The notes beneath the pieces are model-generated. The model had not been told where the DNA came from. It made no database searches and saw only the letters and a list, made by a program, of their open reading frames with translations. A program made the position numbers and the translations under genes. 64,000 nucleotides of DNA from Hylemonella sp. (GTDB lineage: Bacteria > Pseudomonadota > Gammaproteobacteria > Burkholderiales > Burkholderiaceae_C), in NCBI GenBank assembly GCA_030695415.1, contig JAUYQZ010000001.1:104466-168465 (forward strand), written 5' to 3'. Shown here in pieces: positions 41,799 through 51,290 of this stretch; position 1 is the stretch's first letter, and every line of letters starts with the position of its first letter.

Positions 41799-44700
41799 TC
41801 AATACGCTTCCCGCCCCTGGCCGGCTTCCTCGTCGTTCACCGCCAGCAGCCGGCGCAGCGGCTTCTCGCCCATCAGCCAGAACAGCACGGGGGTGAGCAG
41901 CGTGTCCAGCAGCGTGGAGCTGACCAGCCCGCCGAAGATCACCACCGCCACCGGGTGCAGGATTTCCTTGCCCGGCGCGTCGGCTGCCAGCAGCAGAGGC
42001 GTCAGCGCAAAGGCGGCCACCAGCGCCGTCATCAGCACCGGCGTGAGCCGCTCCAGCGAACCGCGCACGATCATGGCCTGGCCGAAGCTCTCGCCCTCGA
42101 ACTGGCACAGGTTGATGTAGTGGCTGATCTTCAGGATGCCGTTGCGCGTGGCGATGCCGGCCAGCGTGATGAAACCCACCATCGATGCCACCGACAGGCT
42201 GACGCCGGCGATCCACATGGCGATCACCGAGCCGATCAGCGCCAGCGGGATGTTGGCCATCACGATGCCGGCCAGCACCGCCGAGCGGTAGCGCGAGTAC
42301 AGCACCAGGAACATCATGGCCAGCGACACCAGCGACAGACCCAGGATCAGCCGCGTGGCCGCCTCCTGCGCCTGGAACTGCCCCTCCAGGCTGATGAAGG
42401 TGCCGCTGGGCAGGGGCATCTGCGCGATCACGCCACGGATGTCGGCGATCACATGCGCCATGTCGGTACCGTCGGTGTTGGCGTAGACGATGATGCGGCG
42501 CCGGCCGTTCTCGCGCCCGATCTGGTTGGGGCCATCGCCCTCCTCCACCGTGGCGATGCTGCTCACCGGCAGGCGCCCGGCCGGCGTGTCGATCAGCATG
42601 CGCGCCAGGTCCTGCGGGCTGCGCTGGGCATCGGGCAGGCGCAGCACCAGCCCGTAGCGGCGCGCGCCGTCCACGATCTGCGCCACGTGCGCGCCGTCGG
42701 TCAGCGCCTGCAGCGCGGCGATGGCCTCGCCCGGCGCCAGCCCGGCCTGGGCCGCGCGCGCGTAGTCCAGCCGCACCGTGATCTGCGGGATCAGCACCTG
42801 CTTCTCCACCGTCAGGTCCACCAGGCCGTGCGCCTGGGAGAGGCCCGCGCGCAGCTGTTCGGCCAGGCCGCGCAGCGTGTCAGTGTCGTCGCCAAAGATC
42901 TTGATGGCGATCTGCGCGCGCACGCCCGAGAGCAGGTGGTCCAGCCGGTGCGAGATCGGCTGGCCGATGGCCACCTGCGCCGGCAGCACCGCCAGGCGCC
43001 GGCGGATGTCGGCCAGCACCTCTTCCAGCGCACGCCCTGATCGCTGCAGGTCCACCTCGATCTCGGTCGAGTGCACCCCCTCGGCATGTTCGTCCAGCTC
43101 GGCGCGGCCGGTGCGTCGCCCCACCTGCACCACCTCGGGCACGTCACGGATCAGCGTCTCGGCCACCGCGCCCACGCGGTTGGACTCGGCCAGCGAGGTG
43201 CCGGGGTTGAGCAGTAGCGAGAGCACCAGCGAGCCCTCGTTGAAGGCCGGCAGGAAAGCCCGCGCAAAGAAGGGCACCGAGGCCGCCGCCAGTACCACGG
43301 CCACCACCGCCGCCGCGATCAACGCGCGCGCATGCCGGAACGACCAGGCCAGCAAGCGCGTGTCCTGCCGCTTGAGCCAGCTCACCAGCGGCGAGTCGCC
43401 GTGGTCCAGCCGTTTCATGTGGGGCAGCAGGTAATAACTCAGCACCGGCGTGACCGTCATCGAGACAAACATCGAGGCCAGGATGGAAACGATGTAGGCC
43501 ACGCCCAGCGGCGTGAACAGCCGCCCCTCGATGCCCGGCAGCGCAAACAGCGGCACGAACACCAGCACCACGATGACCGTGGCATAGACGATGCCCGAGC
43601 GCACCTCCACGCTGGCCTGGCGCACCACCTCGAACACGCTCAGGGGCTGCGCCGCCGTGCGGTTGAGCTTGAGACGGCGCAGGATGTTCTCCACGTCCAC
43701 CACCGCGTCGTCCACCAGCTCGCCGATGGCAATCGCCAGGCCGCCCAGCGTCATCACATTGATCGACTGCCCCAGCCAATGGAAGACCAGCGCCGTCACC
43801 GCCAGCGACAGCGGAATGGCCACCAGCGAGATCAGCGTGGTGCGCGCCGACAACAGGAAGGCAAACAGCACGATGGCCACCATGATGGCGCCGTCACGCA
43901 GCGCCTCGCTCACGTTGTTGACGGAGGCCTTGATGAAGTCCGCCTGCCGGAACAGCACACGCGGCTCGCTCAGGCCGGCCGGCAGGCCCTGCTTGAGCTC
44001 GGCCAGCGCGGCCTCGACGGCGGCCGTCAGCTGCACCGTGTCCGCCGTGGGCTGCTTCTGCACGCTCACCACCACCGCCGGTGCGCCGTTGTAGCCCGCG
44101 TCACCGCGCTTGAAGGCGGCGGCATAACGCACGCCGGCCACCTGCTGCAGCTGGATGGGTCGGCCGTTCTTCCAGGCCACGGCCACCCCCGCCAGGTCTT
44201 CCACCCGGCTGGTGCGCCCCACGTGGCGGATCAGGTACTCGCGGCTGTTGAGGTCGATGAAGCCCCCGCCCGCGTTGGCGGCAAAACCGCGCAGCGCCTG
44301 CTCCAGCTGCGTCAGCGTCACGCCGAACTGCGCCATGCGCGCCGTGTCCGGCTCCACCCGCAGCTGGCGCACCTCGCCACCAATGGGGATCACCTGCGAC
44401 ACGCCGGGGATGGACAGCAGGCGCGGGCGCAGCACGAAGTCCGCGTACTCGCGCGCCTGCATGGGGGTCTGCCCCTGCGCATCGGCCTTCAGCGGCAGCG
44501 CCACCAGCATGATCTCGCCCATGATGGACGAGACCGGCCCCATCACCGGCGTCACGCCCGCGGGCAGGCGCTCGCGCACCAGGGCCAGGCGCTCGGCCAC
44601 CAGCTGGCGGTTGCGGTAGATGTCGGTGCCCCAGTCGAACTCGGCATAGGCAATCGACAGGCCCACGCCCGAGGTCGAGCGCACCCGTGTCACGCCCGGC

Positions 44701-44927
44701 ATGCCGTTGAGCGCGATCTCGATCGGGAAGGTCACGAGCTGCTCCACCTCCTGCGGCGCCATGCCGCCGGCCTCGGTGAGCACCGTGACCACCGGCTTGT
44801 TGAGATCGGGGAACACGTCCACCGGCGTGCGCCAGGCGGTGATCGCCCCGTAAACCATCAGCAGCGCCGCCAGCGCCAGCACGATCAGCCGGTTGTGCAG
44901 GCTGGAACGAACGATCCAGTTGAACAT
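41799..44927 (-). CDS. Heavy-metal RND efflux pump, CusA/CzcA type
   Basis: The 1042-residue inner-membrane proton/metal antiporter starts [20 protein letters not shown] and has the two large periplasmic loops and about 12 membrane segments of the family. The diagnostic segment in TM4 reads [15 protein letters not shown], close to but not identical with the AIGxxxDAAxxxxEN of copper/silver pumps and different from the DFGxxxDGA of Zn/Co pumps, so the metal cannot be named. It is downstream of genes for an adaptor and an outer-membrane factor, forming a CBA-type efflux system. Confidence 0.93.
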   Translation of the reverse strand: MFNWIVRSSLHNRLIVLALAALLMVYGAITAWRTPVDVFPDLNKPVVTVLTEAGGMAPQEVEQLVTFPIEIALNGMPGVTRVRSTSGVGLSIAYAEFDWGTDIYRNRQLVAERLALVRERLPAGVTPVMGPVSSIMGEIMLVALPLKADAQGQTPMQAREYADFVLRPRLLSIPGVSQVIPIGGEVRQLRVEPDTARMAQFGVTLTQLEQALRGFAANAGGGFIDLNSREYLIRHVGRTSRVEDLAGVAVAWKNGRPIQLQQVAGVRYAAAFKRGDAGYNGAPAVVVSVQKQPTADTVQLTAAVEAALAELKQGLPAGLSEPRVLFRQADFIKASVNNVSEALRDGAIMVAIVLFAFLLSARTTLISLVAIPLSLAVTALVFHWLGQSINVMTLGGLAIAIGELVDDAVVDVENILRRLKLNRTAAQPLSVFEVVRQASVEVRSGIVYATVIVVLVFVPLFALPGIEGRLFTPLGVAYIVSILASMFVSMTVTPVLSYYLLPHMKRLDHGDSPLVSWLKRQDTRLLAWSFRHARALIAAAVVAVVLAAASVPFFARAFLPAFNEGSLVLSLLLNPGTSLAESNRVGAVAETLIRDVPEVVQVGRRTGRAELDEHAEGVHSTEIEVDLQRSGRALEEVLADIRRRLAVLPAQVAIGQPISHRLDHLLSGVRAQIAIKIFGDDTDTLRGLAEQLRAGLSQAHGLVDLTVEKQVLIPQITVRLDYARAAQAGLAPGEAIAALQALTDGAHVAQIVDGARRYGLVLRLPDAQRSPQDLARMLIDTPAGRLPVSSIATVEEGDGPNQIGRENGRRRIIVYANTDGTDMAHVIADIRGVIAQMPLPSGTFISLEGQFQAQEAATRLILGLSLVSLAMMFLVLYSRYRSAVLAGIVMANIPLALIGSVIAMWIAGVSLSVASMVGFITLAGIATRNGILKISHYINLCQFEGESFGQAMIVRGSLERLTPVLMTALVAAFALTPLLLAADAPGKEILHPVAVVIFGGLVSSTLLDTLLTPVLFWLMGEKPLRRLLAVNDEEAGQGREAY

Positions 44928-44941
44928 GATGCTGGCTCCGT

Positions 44942-46054
44942 TCAGCGGATCTGCGCGATCAGCGGCGCACCCTGCACCACCACGCGCTTGTCGGCGCCCA
45001 GGCCCTGGGTCACCACCACGGTCTGCGCGTCCAGCGCCCGGTACTGCACCGGCTGCGGCATGTAGCGCTCGGCGCTGGTCTTGATCCAGACGATGGGCTC
45101 GTTGGCCGGGTTGCGCACCACGGCCTGCGCCGGCAGCACGATGCCCTGCACCCGCTCCTTCAATTGCACGATCAGCTGCACCGGCTGGCCGATGGCCAGC
45201 GGCAGCGCCGCCCCCGGCTTGCCGGCCTGCACGCTGAAGGTCAGCGGCAGCAGGCCGTCGCGCAGCGCGCGCGCCGCACCCAGCAGCTTCAGGCGCGTGC
45301 CCGGCACATCGGCCAGCTGCGCGCCGGCGATGCGCGTGCCCAGCGTGGCGTCGGGTGTGCCGGCTTCCACCAGCATGTGCGCCGGGTCCACCACCTCGAA
45401 CAGCACGTCGCGCGCCTGCACCACCTGACCGGCCACCAGGGCCACGCTGGCGATCACCCCCGACACGGGTGCGGTCAGCGCCTCGCGCTGGCCCAGGCTG
45501 GCGCCCACGCTACCCTCGCGCTCGCGCAGGCCGGCCAGGTCGGTACGCGCCGCGTCGATGTCCTTGCGCGGCACCGTGCCTTCCAGGCTCTCCAGCCTCT
45601 GCAGTTTCTGCTCGGCGATCTGGCGCTGTGCGCGCAGTTCGCTCAGCTGGCTCTGCTGGTTCGCCACGGCATAAGGCTCGGCCTGGTAACGCACATAGGC
45701 CAACACCTCGCCGCGCTTCACCGCCTGGCCCGCCACCGGCAGGCCGCGCGGCCCGGGCTCCACCCGCCCGCCGTAGACGGCCTGCACCCGCCCGCTGCGG
45801 TTGGGGTCCATCACCACACGCGCCGGCAGTTGCAGGGTGGCCGCAGCATCGCTCATGCCCGCCAGCGTGGTACGTATCGCCATGCGCCGCTGCGCCGTCT
45901 TCGGTATGTTCACGCTGCCATCGGGCAGGCGCGCCAGCACGGCCGCCACACCCGCCGGCGCTTCGTTGCCGTGATCGTGGCCCTCGTGCGCCTGCACGGG
46001 CACAAAGCTGCCCGCCAACCCAAGCACCAGCACCCAGCTCGTCATGCGCTTCAT
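44942..46054 (-). CDS. RND efflux periplasmic adaptor (CusB/CzcB type)
   Basis: The 370-residue membrane-fusion protein has a signal peptide ([20 protein letters not shown]) followed by a His-rich start of the mature chain (HEGHDHGNE) likely to bind metal. A lipoyl/barrel-sandwich domain with a coiled-coil hairpin ([20 protein letters not shown]) fits the family. The ATG at 46054 is chosen over longer frames for its signal peptide. It overlaps the upstream gene by four bases and is 14 bases from the pump gene. Confidence 0.9.
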   Translation of the reverse strand: MKRMTSWVLVLGLAGSFVPVQAHEGHDHGNEAPAGVAAVLARLPDGSVNIPKTAQRRMAIRTTLAGMSDAAATLQLPARVVMDPNRSGRVQAVYGGRVEPGPRGLPVAGQAVKRGEVLAYVRYQAEPYAVANQQSQLSELRAQRQIAEQKLQRLESLEGTVPRKDIDAARTDLAGLREREGSVGASLGQREALTAPVSGVIASVALVAGQVVQARDVLFEVVDPAHMLVEAGTPDATLGTRIAGAQLADVPGTRLKLLGAARALRDGLLPLTFSVQAGKPGAALPLAIGQPVQLIVQLKERVQGIVLPAQAVVRNPANEPIVWIKTSAERYMPQPVQYRALDAQTVVVTQGLGADKRVVVQGAPLIAQIR

Positions 46055-46743
46055 GCGTGTTCTCCCAAAGTCGGCAGCATGGCCGTGGCGCGGCGCCGCC
46101 GCAGGAACCAAACCACCCCGGCAGCCAGCACCAGCCCGCCGATCACCAAGGTCAGCCACCCACCGGCGCCGAGGCCGATGTCGTGTTCGTCGATCAGGGC
46201 CGTCGCGGCAGCGGGGCTCAGCGTGCCGTCCAGCAGATCACTCTCCTGCCCCTTGACGATGGTGAACACCAGCGCGTGTTCGCCCGGCTGGCGCAGCAGC
46301 GCCAGCAGGCGCGCGTCGTCCACGGCGTAATCCCCATGCTCGGCATGGAACTTCGCGACGGCCTTCAGGCCACCCGACTCCACCTCGACCTGGGCGTCCA
46401 GCACGGGCTCGTTGGTTTCGAAACGGTCGATCAGCAGCGACAGCTCGCCCGCGTAAAGCATGCCAACCAGTTCGAAGAGGTCGGAGCTCGCTTCCACGCG
46501 CGGGACACCACCGGCAGCCGCTGCCGTCGCGGGCGCATCCAGGTGTTCGCCGCCCGGTCCGTGGGCGCCGGGGCCCGCCCAGGCCGGAGACAGAAGACTC
46601 AACGCCAAGACCAACGCAAACACGCCGCCCCACACACCGTTCGCGTCGAGCCTGTCGAAACGCAGCGCTTGCACTCGCCAGGACTTCGACAAGCTCAGTC
46701 CGAACGGCAGTGAAGCAATCCCAAAAGTGATCCATGACTTCAT
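46051..46743 (-). CDS. Exported, membrane-anchored protein of the efflux operon with repeat-derived N-terminus
   Basis: The 230-residue protein has a periplasmic domain (about 60-195, SDLFELVGMLYAGELSLLID) and a C-terminal membrane segment (WLTLVIGGLVLAAGVVWFLR). Its start overlaps the stop of the outer-membrane-factor gene (ATGA). Residues about 13-36 are encoded by a dispersed repeat (46637-46707) lying in the signal region, between MKSWITFGIA and VFALVLALSLLSPAWA. Export may still work, or translation may start elsewhere. No family is recognised. Confidence 0.7.
   Translation of the reverse strand: MKSWITFGIASLPFGLSLSKSWRVQALRFDRLDANGVWGGVFALVLALSLLSPAWAGPGAHGPGGEHLDAPATAAAAGGVPRVEASSDLFELVGMLYAGELSLLIDRFETNEPVLDAQVEVESGGLKAVAKFHAEHGDYAVDDARLLALLRQPGEHALVFTIVKGQESDLLDGTLSPAAATALIDEHDIGLGAGGWLTLVIGGLVLAAGVVWFLRRRRATAMLPTLGEHA
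46637..46707. repeat. Dispersed palindromic repeat, copy inside an efflux-operon gene
   Basis: Two diverged inverted units: CCGTTCGCGTCGAGCCTGTC plus GAAACG, a 19-base spacer, then GACTTCGACAAGCTCAGTCC plus GAACGG. The reading frame of the host gene stays open through it. Confidence 0.85.
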
Positions 46744-47969
46744 GGCAACCATCCCAATGCTTGTTGATAACGGGCACGCGCCAGTCCCAGCGCGGCTTGC
46801 TGTCGGGCCCAGGCGGCCTGCGCCTGGCTGGCGGCGCTGAGCGCGCGCAGCAGCTCGGGCAGGGCCAGCTCGCCAGCGGCAAAGGCGCGACGCAAGAGGC
46901 CCGCGCGCTCCTGCAGCAGCGCGGCACGCTCGCGCTCGGCCTCGGCGCGCGCCTGCGCATTGCGCAGCGCCAATCGGCTGGCCTCCAAAGTGGCGCCCAA
47001 TTGCTCGCGCAGGCGTTGCGCGCGGGTGTCGGCCACGTCCAGCTCGCCGCGCGCCGCCGCCTCCAGAGGCAGGTTGCGGTCCTGCGTACCGAAGGGCAGG
47101 CGCAGTTTCACGCCCACGCTGTCCTGGGTGCTGCCGCCGGCGCCCTGCTCATGGCGGTAACCCACAGCCAGCTCGGGCGCGTCGCGCCGCGAGTGCTGCA
47201 CCAGGTCCAGGCGGCTGCGGCTCAGCGCCAGCGCACGGTTGGCTTGCGCCAGCTCGGGATGCGTTTCGTCCAGCACAGCCGGCTCGGGCACGGCGGGCTC
47301 GGAAGGCTCCGGTGCCAAAGCCTGCCCGGTCAGCACCTGCCAGCGGGCGCGCGCTTCGCTCAGGCGCTGGCCGGCTTCGGTGCGCAAGGCGAGCGCATCG
47401 AGCAGCTCGGCCCGCGCGGCCATGGCATCGGAGCGCGCCAGATCGCCGGACTGCACACGGCGCGCCACGTCGGACGCCAGCTGCTCCAGCGTCTCGGCGC
47501 GGGCCTGGGCCTGTTGCCACTCGGCCAACAGGAGCTGCAGGCCCCAGGCCTGTTCGCGCACCTCGCCAGCCACCCGCAGCTTCAACAACCGGGCGCTGTC
47601 CTGCGCCAGCTGCCCCTGCGCGTCGGCCGCGTTTTGCCGCGCCGTCTGCTGGCCCGGCAGCCACAGCGGCCAGGCCAGGCCCAGTTCGGATTCGCGCCCG
47701 CCGCCGGGGTTGCCGCCGCGGTCGGTGCGGTAGCCCAGCTCCAGCGCTGGCGCACGCGCCCACAGAGCGCCGGCCGCACTGCGCGCGGCTTCGGCCCCGC
47801 TTTGCTGGGCGGCGGCTTCGCGCGCCTGGACCGAGCGCAGCCAGGCCGACTCGATGGCCGCGCCCAATGAAATGCGTGGCTCGTCCGGCGCAGCGCTCGC
47901 CTGCGCCTGGGCCACGGCCCCTGCTGCGCCCAGCACACAGGCCAGGACACACCTTCGTATGGAATACAA
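46740..47969 (-). CDS. Outer-membrane efflux factor, TolC/CusC family
   Basis: The protein has two alpha-helical repeats typical of TolC-family channels (SGAEAARSAAGALWARAPAL; DTRAQRLREQLGATLEASRL) and should link the RND pump to the outside. The start is uncertain: no ATG is suitable, and a TTG at 47969, seven bases after a G-run, gives a 409-residue protein with signal peptide MYSIRRCVLACVLGAAGAVA. A GTG three bases earlier is the alternative. It is the upstream gene of the adaptor-pump operon. Confidence 0.85.
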   Translation of the reverse strand: MYSIRRCVLACVLGAAGAVAQAQASAAPDEPRISLGAAIESAWLRSVQAREAAAQQSGAEAARSAAGALWARAPALELGYRTDRGGNPGGGRESELGLAWPLWLPGQQTARQNAADAQGQLAQDSARLLKLRVAGEVREQAWGLQLLLAEWQQAQARAETLEQLASDVARRVQSGDLARSDAMAARAELLDALALRTEAGQRLSEARARWQVLTGQALAPEPSEPAVPEPAVLDETHPELAQANRALALSRSRLDLVQHSRRDAPELAVGYRHEQGAGGSTQDSVGVKLRLPFGTQDRNLPLEAAARGELDVADTRAQRLREQLGATLEASRLALRNAQARAEAERERAALLQERAGLLRRAFAAGELALPELLRALSAASQAQAAWARQQAALGLARARYQQALGWLP

Positions 47970-48077
47970 CACAAGACCCCCAGAGTGATCGACAGGGTCC
48001 GCACAGGCCTGCGTACAGGCGCCGCACGGACGACCAGGCCGCGCGCCCACCCCACGGGGGACGGCACGCGGTGCGGA

Positions 48078-48434
48078 TCAGCTCAGGAGTCGGGGGGGAC
48101 GGCGCAGGCCGTCGAGATGCGGTGGGGGCGGCACGGGCTGGGCCGTCTGCGCCACCTGCTGCGGCAGAGATTCCAGCGCCACCACGGAGGGCGCCTGGAA
48201 CACGGCCAGGTGATGGAAGCAGCAGTCAGCCATCATGTGCTGGATGGAATCCTGCGACCCGTCGGCGTGGACGACGCCATGATCGTCATGGTGGTGCGCC
48301 TCGCCCTGCCAGTGCATGACGGCGTGATCCAGCGCCTGGCCCTGCGCGGCCAGCAACTGCGGCAAGCCGGCCGCGGACGCGACCTGCCAGACGTTGAGCA
48401 GTACCAGGAGAAGGGCGATGAGACGTTTGCGCAC
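48078..48434 (-). CDS. Small exported His-rich, probably metal-binding protein
   Basis: The 118-residue protein has a signal peptide (MRKRLIALLLVLLNVWQVAS) and a His/Asp/Cys-rich centre (WQGEAHHHDDHGVVHADGSQ, MMADCCFHHLAVF), followed by a proline-rich end (QPVPPPPHLDG). It is the first gene of the metal-efflux operon, about 108 bases before the outer-membrane factor, so it may buffer or sense the exported metal in the periplasm. Confidence 0.75.
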   Translation of the reverse strand: MRKRLIALLLVLLNVWQVASAAGLPQLLAAQGQALDHAVMHWQGEAHHHDDHGVVHADGSQDSIQHMMADCCFHHLAVFQAPSVVALESLPQQVAQTAQPVPPPPHLDGLRRPPRLLS

Positions 48435-48648
48435 GGCGGCATCTTAGCAGCGCGCGTGGCCCCGCGCTAACCATGGGTATGGGCCGGGCGCGAAGTGGCC
48501 GATTGGCTGTTGCGCGCATCAATGCCGCAGACCCGATAGCTTGACAAGACTGGCCGTCGGTGCCACAAGGGCTGGGGCCCTGGCTCCCATGCTGCTTGTG
48601 ACGCATTCGGTACGACGGGCTTGCCACATCACACCAAGGAGGTGACAC

Positions 48649-48885
48649 ATGTTCTCTGAATACGGCTACTACATGGGCGGGATGCACGGCTTCTGGTGGT
48701 TCTTCTGGCTGGTGCTGATTGTGCTTGTCTGGTTCACCGTGCTGAGCCCGGACAGCCGTGCAAAACGCCGGGACCGCGACACGCCACATGAAATCCTGCG
48801 CAGGCGCCTGGCCAGCGGCGACATCACGCCCGAAGCCTACGAACAGGCCAAGGCCCTGCTCGACCGGGACGCCAGCGCCGGGTAA
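48649..48885 (+). CDS. Small SHOCT-domain membrane protein
   Basis: The 78-residue protein has one membrane segment (GFWWFFWLVLIVLVWFTVL) and a C-terminal SHOCT motif (EILRRRLASGDITPEAYEQA). Such proteins are common in copper-resistance and plasmid-borne metal regions; their role is unknown. The ribosome site AAGGAGGTGA is ideal. It is divergent from the efflux operon. Confidence 0.85.
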   Translation: MFSEYGYYMGGMHGFWWFFWLVLIVLVWFTVLSPDSRAKRRDRDTPHEILRRRLASGDITPEAYEQAKALLDRDASAG

Positions 48886-49014
48886 CACCGAACGAATGGC
48901 GATGCGCGAGCGCAGCTTCTCGATGGCGTTGCCCGCGATGAACTCCTGCGCGAAGCCCAGCAGCGCGCGGCCCAGGGCGGCGAACAGCGCCTCGGCCGGC
49001 AGGCCCCAGTAAGC
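48886..49014 (-). pseudogene. Remnant resembling a cation-transporting P-type ATPase
   Basis: The minus-strand frame encodes LLGFAQEFIAGNAIEKLRSR followed by IAIRSV, which resembles the QE-x-AxxAIxxLR segment after the second membrane helix of proton/calcium-type P-type ATPases. Nothing of the rest of a roughly 800-residue ATPase is present, so it would be a decayed fragment. The identification rests on one short motif. Confidence 0.3.
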
Positions 49015-49463
49015 ATCGGCCAGGGCGGGCGCCTCCGGCTGCCGATGCCGCAGGGGCTGAAACCACCCATGAAAAAGGCGCACCGGTCTGCTCCTGAAGC
49101 TGGGCGGGCCAGGGGCTGCGACCGGGACACCTACTGCAGGCGGGGACGGGCCGCGGGCGGCGCGGGGCGAACGCGTCATGCGAGGCGAAGTGGCTGCCCT
49201 GATCAGGTCAGGGGCTTGAGTGGATGCACAACAACGTGCATAGATAGACAGAATAGGCGTGCATAAGAAACAGACCTATGCCAAACGCAGAACAGCACGG
49301 TCCCGGGGAGCGGTCTCGGCAAAAGAGCACCCAGTGGAATCAATCGTGCCACACCTGCCGGACTGCTTTTTTTGCGTCGTGAGCAGTCAAGAATAAGCAA
49401 ATGCTTGCTGCAGCTTACGTGTGTCTGGATACGTCTCAGCTCCGTTCTGATCTGAAATGGCGG
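49015..49463. other. Intergenic region before the low-GC island
   Basis: About 450 bases without a convincing gene. Base composition falls toward the right side. An inverted repeat ATGCAC-AACAAC-GTGCAT lies at 49224-49241, with a further GTGCATA 23 bases on. No integrase or tRNA is seen. Confidence 0.4.
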
Positions 49464-50900
49464 CTATTGCACTCCTCCAACAATCACAGCGCTCGGCTGC
49501 AAATCGACGGTCGTGGCTTCTGTGGCTTCCGCTTTAGCCTCATCTCCCGCAGCGCTAGCTGCAGACTTTCGAACCGCCTCTTTGACAAAGGATGTTCCAT
49601 ATATTTCTTGGTAGGCATTCAAAAATTCAGGCGACTCTCTAAATTTGTGGAATAGCGGCCACTCGTGATATGACAATTCATCAATCAGTTCGCCATTTTT
49701 TCCAATTGCCTTCATCACCTTTTCAGCTTCTTCAAAATCATCTGTAAGAACTGCCCTTGCCAGCTTGAAGTCTCGATAGCTAGCCGTCCAATCCACTGAT
49801 TGCAGATACTTCTGAGCTTCGTCGTTATTGTCGGAGAATTTCGCTGCAATAGCTGCGTTAACAACTCTAACTCTCCACGTCAGATCCTCTGCATCTTTTT
49901 TCATCTGTTCACAGAGACAGAACCTAGAGATTTCAAGTCCTGTTTTCCAGCGCTTATCTTTAAGTAAGTTGTAAACAGTCATATTTGCACAGTCATGAGC
50001 AACCTGAACTTGATCCGGGAAGACTTTTCTCCATAACGTATGGCTTAGCATAAATGCCACTTTCGACAATACAATGACTGCTCTTGCAAAGTACGGGACA
50101 TCAATCGCGAGAACCTCTCCCATGTCAGGGCGTTTTAAAAAGCTGTGGCCTTCTCGATCGCAGACGGTCAAGTACTGTTCGCTGACCTTGCCTCCGTTGT
50201 GAACAACGATGTTTCTTCGCTGGGACAGCTCAACAAACTCACCCCATTCCGGAAACGCCTTTAATGTCTTCATGCTGAACTTGTTTTCTAGAATTGAAAA
50301 CTGCTCAACATAGCTCTCCCTGCGAAAGGATTCGATCTCTTTATCAAGCATGTCAACCTTGACGGCATTAAGGTCCTCATACTTCAACAGTTCAGAAAAC
50401 GTAACTTCCTTTGCAATGCTTTTAAGTAGGTCTTCCTTGTTCGTATATATAACCTTGAGCAAAGCACCTATGAATGCGTCAAACTCACTAAATAATTGAG
50501 TAAAGAGACTTCTTTGAAGCGTCTCCGGAATCCTCAACCCTCGAAGACCATCTATATCTCGAATTGCTTTTAGCAATTCAGCAGCTTGGTGAGCAGACTC
50601 CGCCTTGTAGAACTCTTTTCCGTCCTCGTCGATCTCTGTTTGAAATTTTTCTAGAGTCTGACTATTTTTCTCGTGTTGGTCTTTAAGCCAACGGTACAAA
50701 TGCGGCATCACCACCTGATGCGTTCTTAGTACCGACTGAATGTCAGCCAGAAACGTCGTAAGCACTCGATCCAATGGATGTAATGGGGGTTTTTTTCTTT
50801 CATTATCTTGAGGCTTAACCTCAACCAAATCTTGAACTGCATTATTTGATTCGGCTTTGATAATTGGACTCGGACGAAAATGCTTCTTCTTTGATCCCAT
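49464..50900 (-). CDS. Low-GC HEPN-motif protein, possible defence protein
   Basis: The 478-residue protein is much less GC-rich than all its neighbours, which points to horizontal gain. It contains LSQRRNIVVHNGGKV (about residue 230), matching the R-N-x3-H signature of HEPN nucleases of toxin and phage-defence systems. No membrane segment is seen; a Lys-rich N-terminus (MGSKKKHFRPSPIIKAES) and an Ala/Glu-rich C-terminus flank a largely helical protein. GGGAGGTG precedes the ATG. No partner antitoxin or nucleotidyltransferase gene is adjacent. The HEPN call is from the motif alone. Confidence 0.75.
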   Translation of the reverse strand: MGSKKKHFRPSPIIKAESNNAVQDLVEVKPQDNERKKPPLHPLDRVLTTFLADIQSVLRTHQVVMPHLYRWLKDQHEKNSQTLEKFQTEIDEDGKEFYKAESAHQAAELLKAIRDIDGLRGLRIPETLQRSLFTQLFSEFDAFIGALLKVIYTNKEDLLKSIAKEVTFSELLKYEDLNAVKVDMLDKEIESFRRESYVEQFSILENKFSMKTLKAFPEWGEFVELSQRRNIVVHNGGKVSEQYLTVCDREGHSFLKRPDMGEVLAIDVPYFARAVIVLSKVAFMLSHTLWRKVFPDQVQVAHDCANMTVYNLLKDKRWKTGLEISRFCLCEQMKKDAEDLTWRVRVVNAAIAAKFSDNNDEAQKYLQSVDWTASYRDFKLARAVLTDDFEEAEKVMKAIGKNGELIDELSYHEWPLFHKFRESPEFLNAYQEIYGTSFVKEAVRKSAASAAGDEAKAEATEATTVDLQPSAVIVGGVQ

Positions 50901-51025
50901 AGCACCTCCCTTTTGATTGAACGTGTTTGGTATTCGCCAGACAGTTACTAGATTCTGACTGACCCGAGGTTCATGAGTGCGATGAACGACTCTGGGTCAG
51001 ATGTCGCCCTTCTTTCCCCGCCAAA

Positions 51026-51053
51026 TCTATCATGCAGCACGCTGCGTGATAGA
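51026..51053. repeat. Near-perfect 13-2-13 inverted repeat
   Basis: TCTATCATGCAGC-AC-GCTGCGTGATAGA pairs at 12 of 13 positions, and the mismatch would be a G-U pair in RNA. No T-run follows, so an operator or recombination site is as likely as a hairpin. Confidence 0.6.
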
Positions 51054-51061
51054 GGTCGTCA

Positions 51062-51089
51062 CACGCAGTCATGCAGTCACGCAGTCATG
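51062..51089 (+). repeat. Tandem direct repeats of CACGCAGTCATG
   Basis: Two 12-base copies spaced 16 bases apart, with a third partial GCAGTCA between them. They lie just beyond the 28-base inverted repeat. Confidence 0.7.
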
Positions 51090-51290
51090 TCTTGCGTTTT
51101 GCCAGTCAGCGCCTCGGCGCTCTCATCCGCCGACCAGCGCAATCCGATGATCCAAACGCCTACCCGCCAGCAAGGCCTTCGGCAACCCGTTCTCCAAAAT
51201 GGTAGTCATGCCATCCGTGGCTGACGACAAAGCCGAGGCCGTACCCCTGTAACATCATGCCTCAGTCCGTTTCAGCATCAAGAGGCCAGC

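Larger units (their letters stand above)
50901..51290. other. Intergenic region with inverted and direct repeats next to the island
   Basis: Contains a 28-base near-palindrome at 51026-51053 and direct copies of CACGCAGTCATG at 51062-51073 and 51078-51089. It could be the promoter of the HEPN gene, an island junction, or both. No gene is recognised. Confidence 0.5.

Noticed and set aside
49464..50900. Prophage or integrative element around the low-GC gene
   Set aside because: No integrase, transposase, tRNA target or phage structural gene is visible; only one foreign-looking gene is present.
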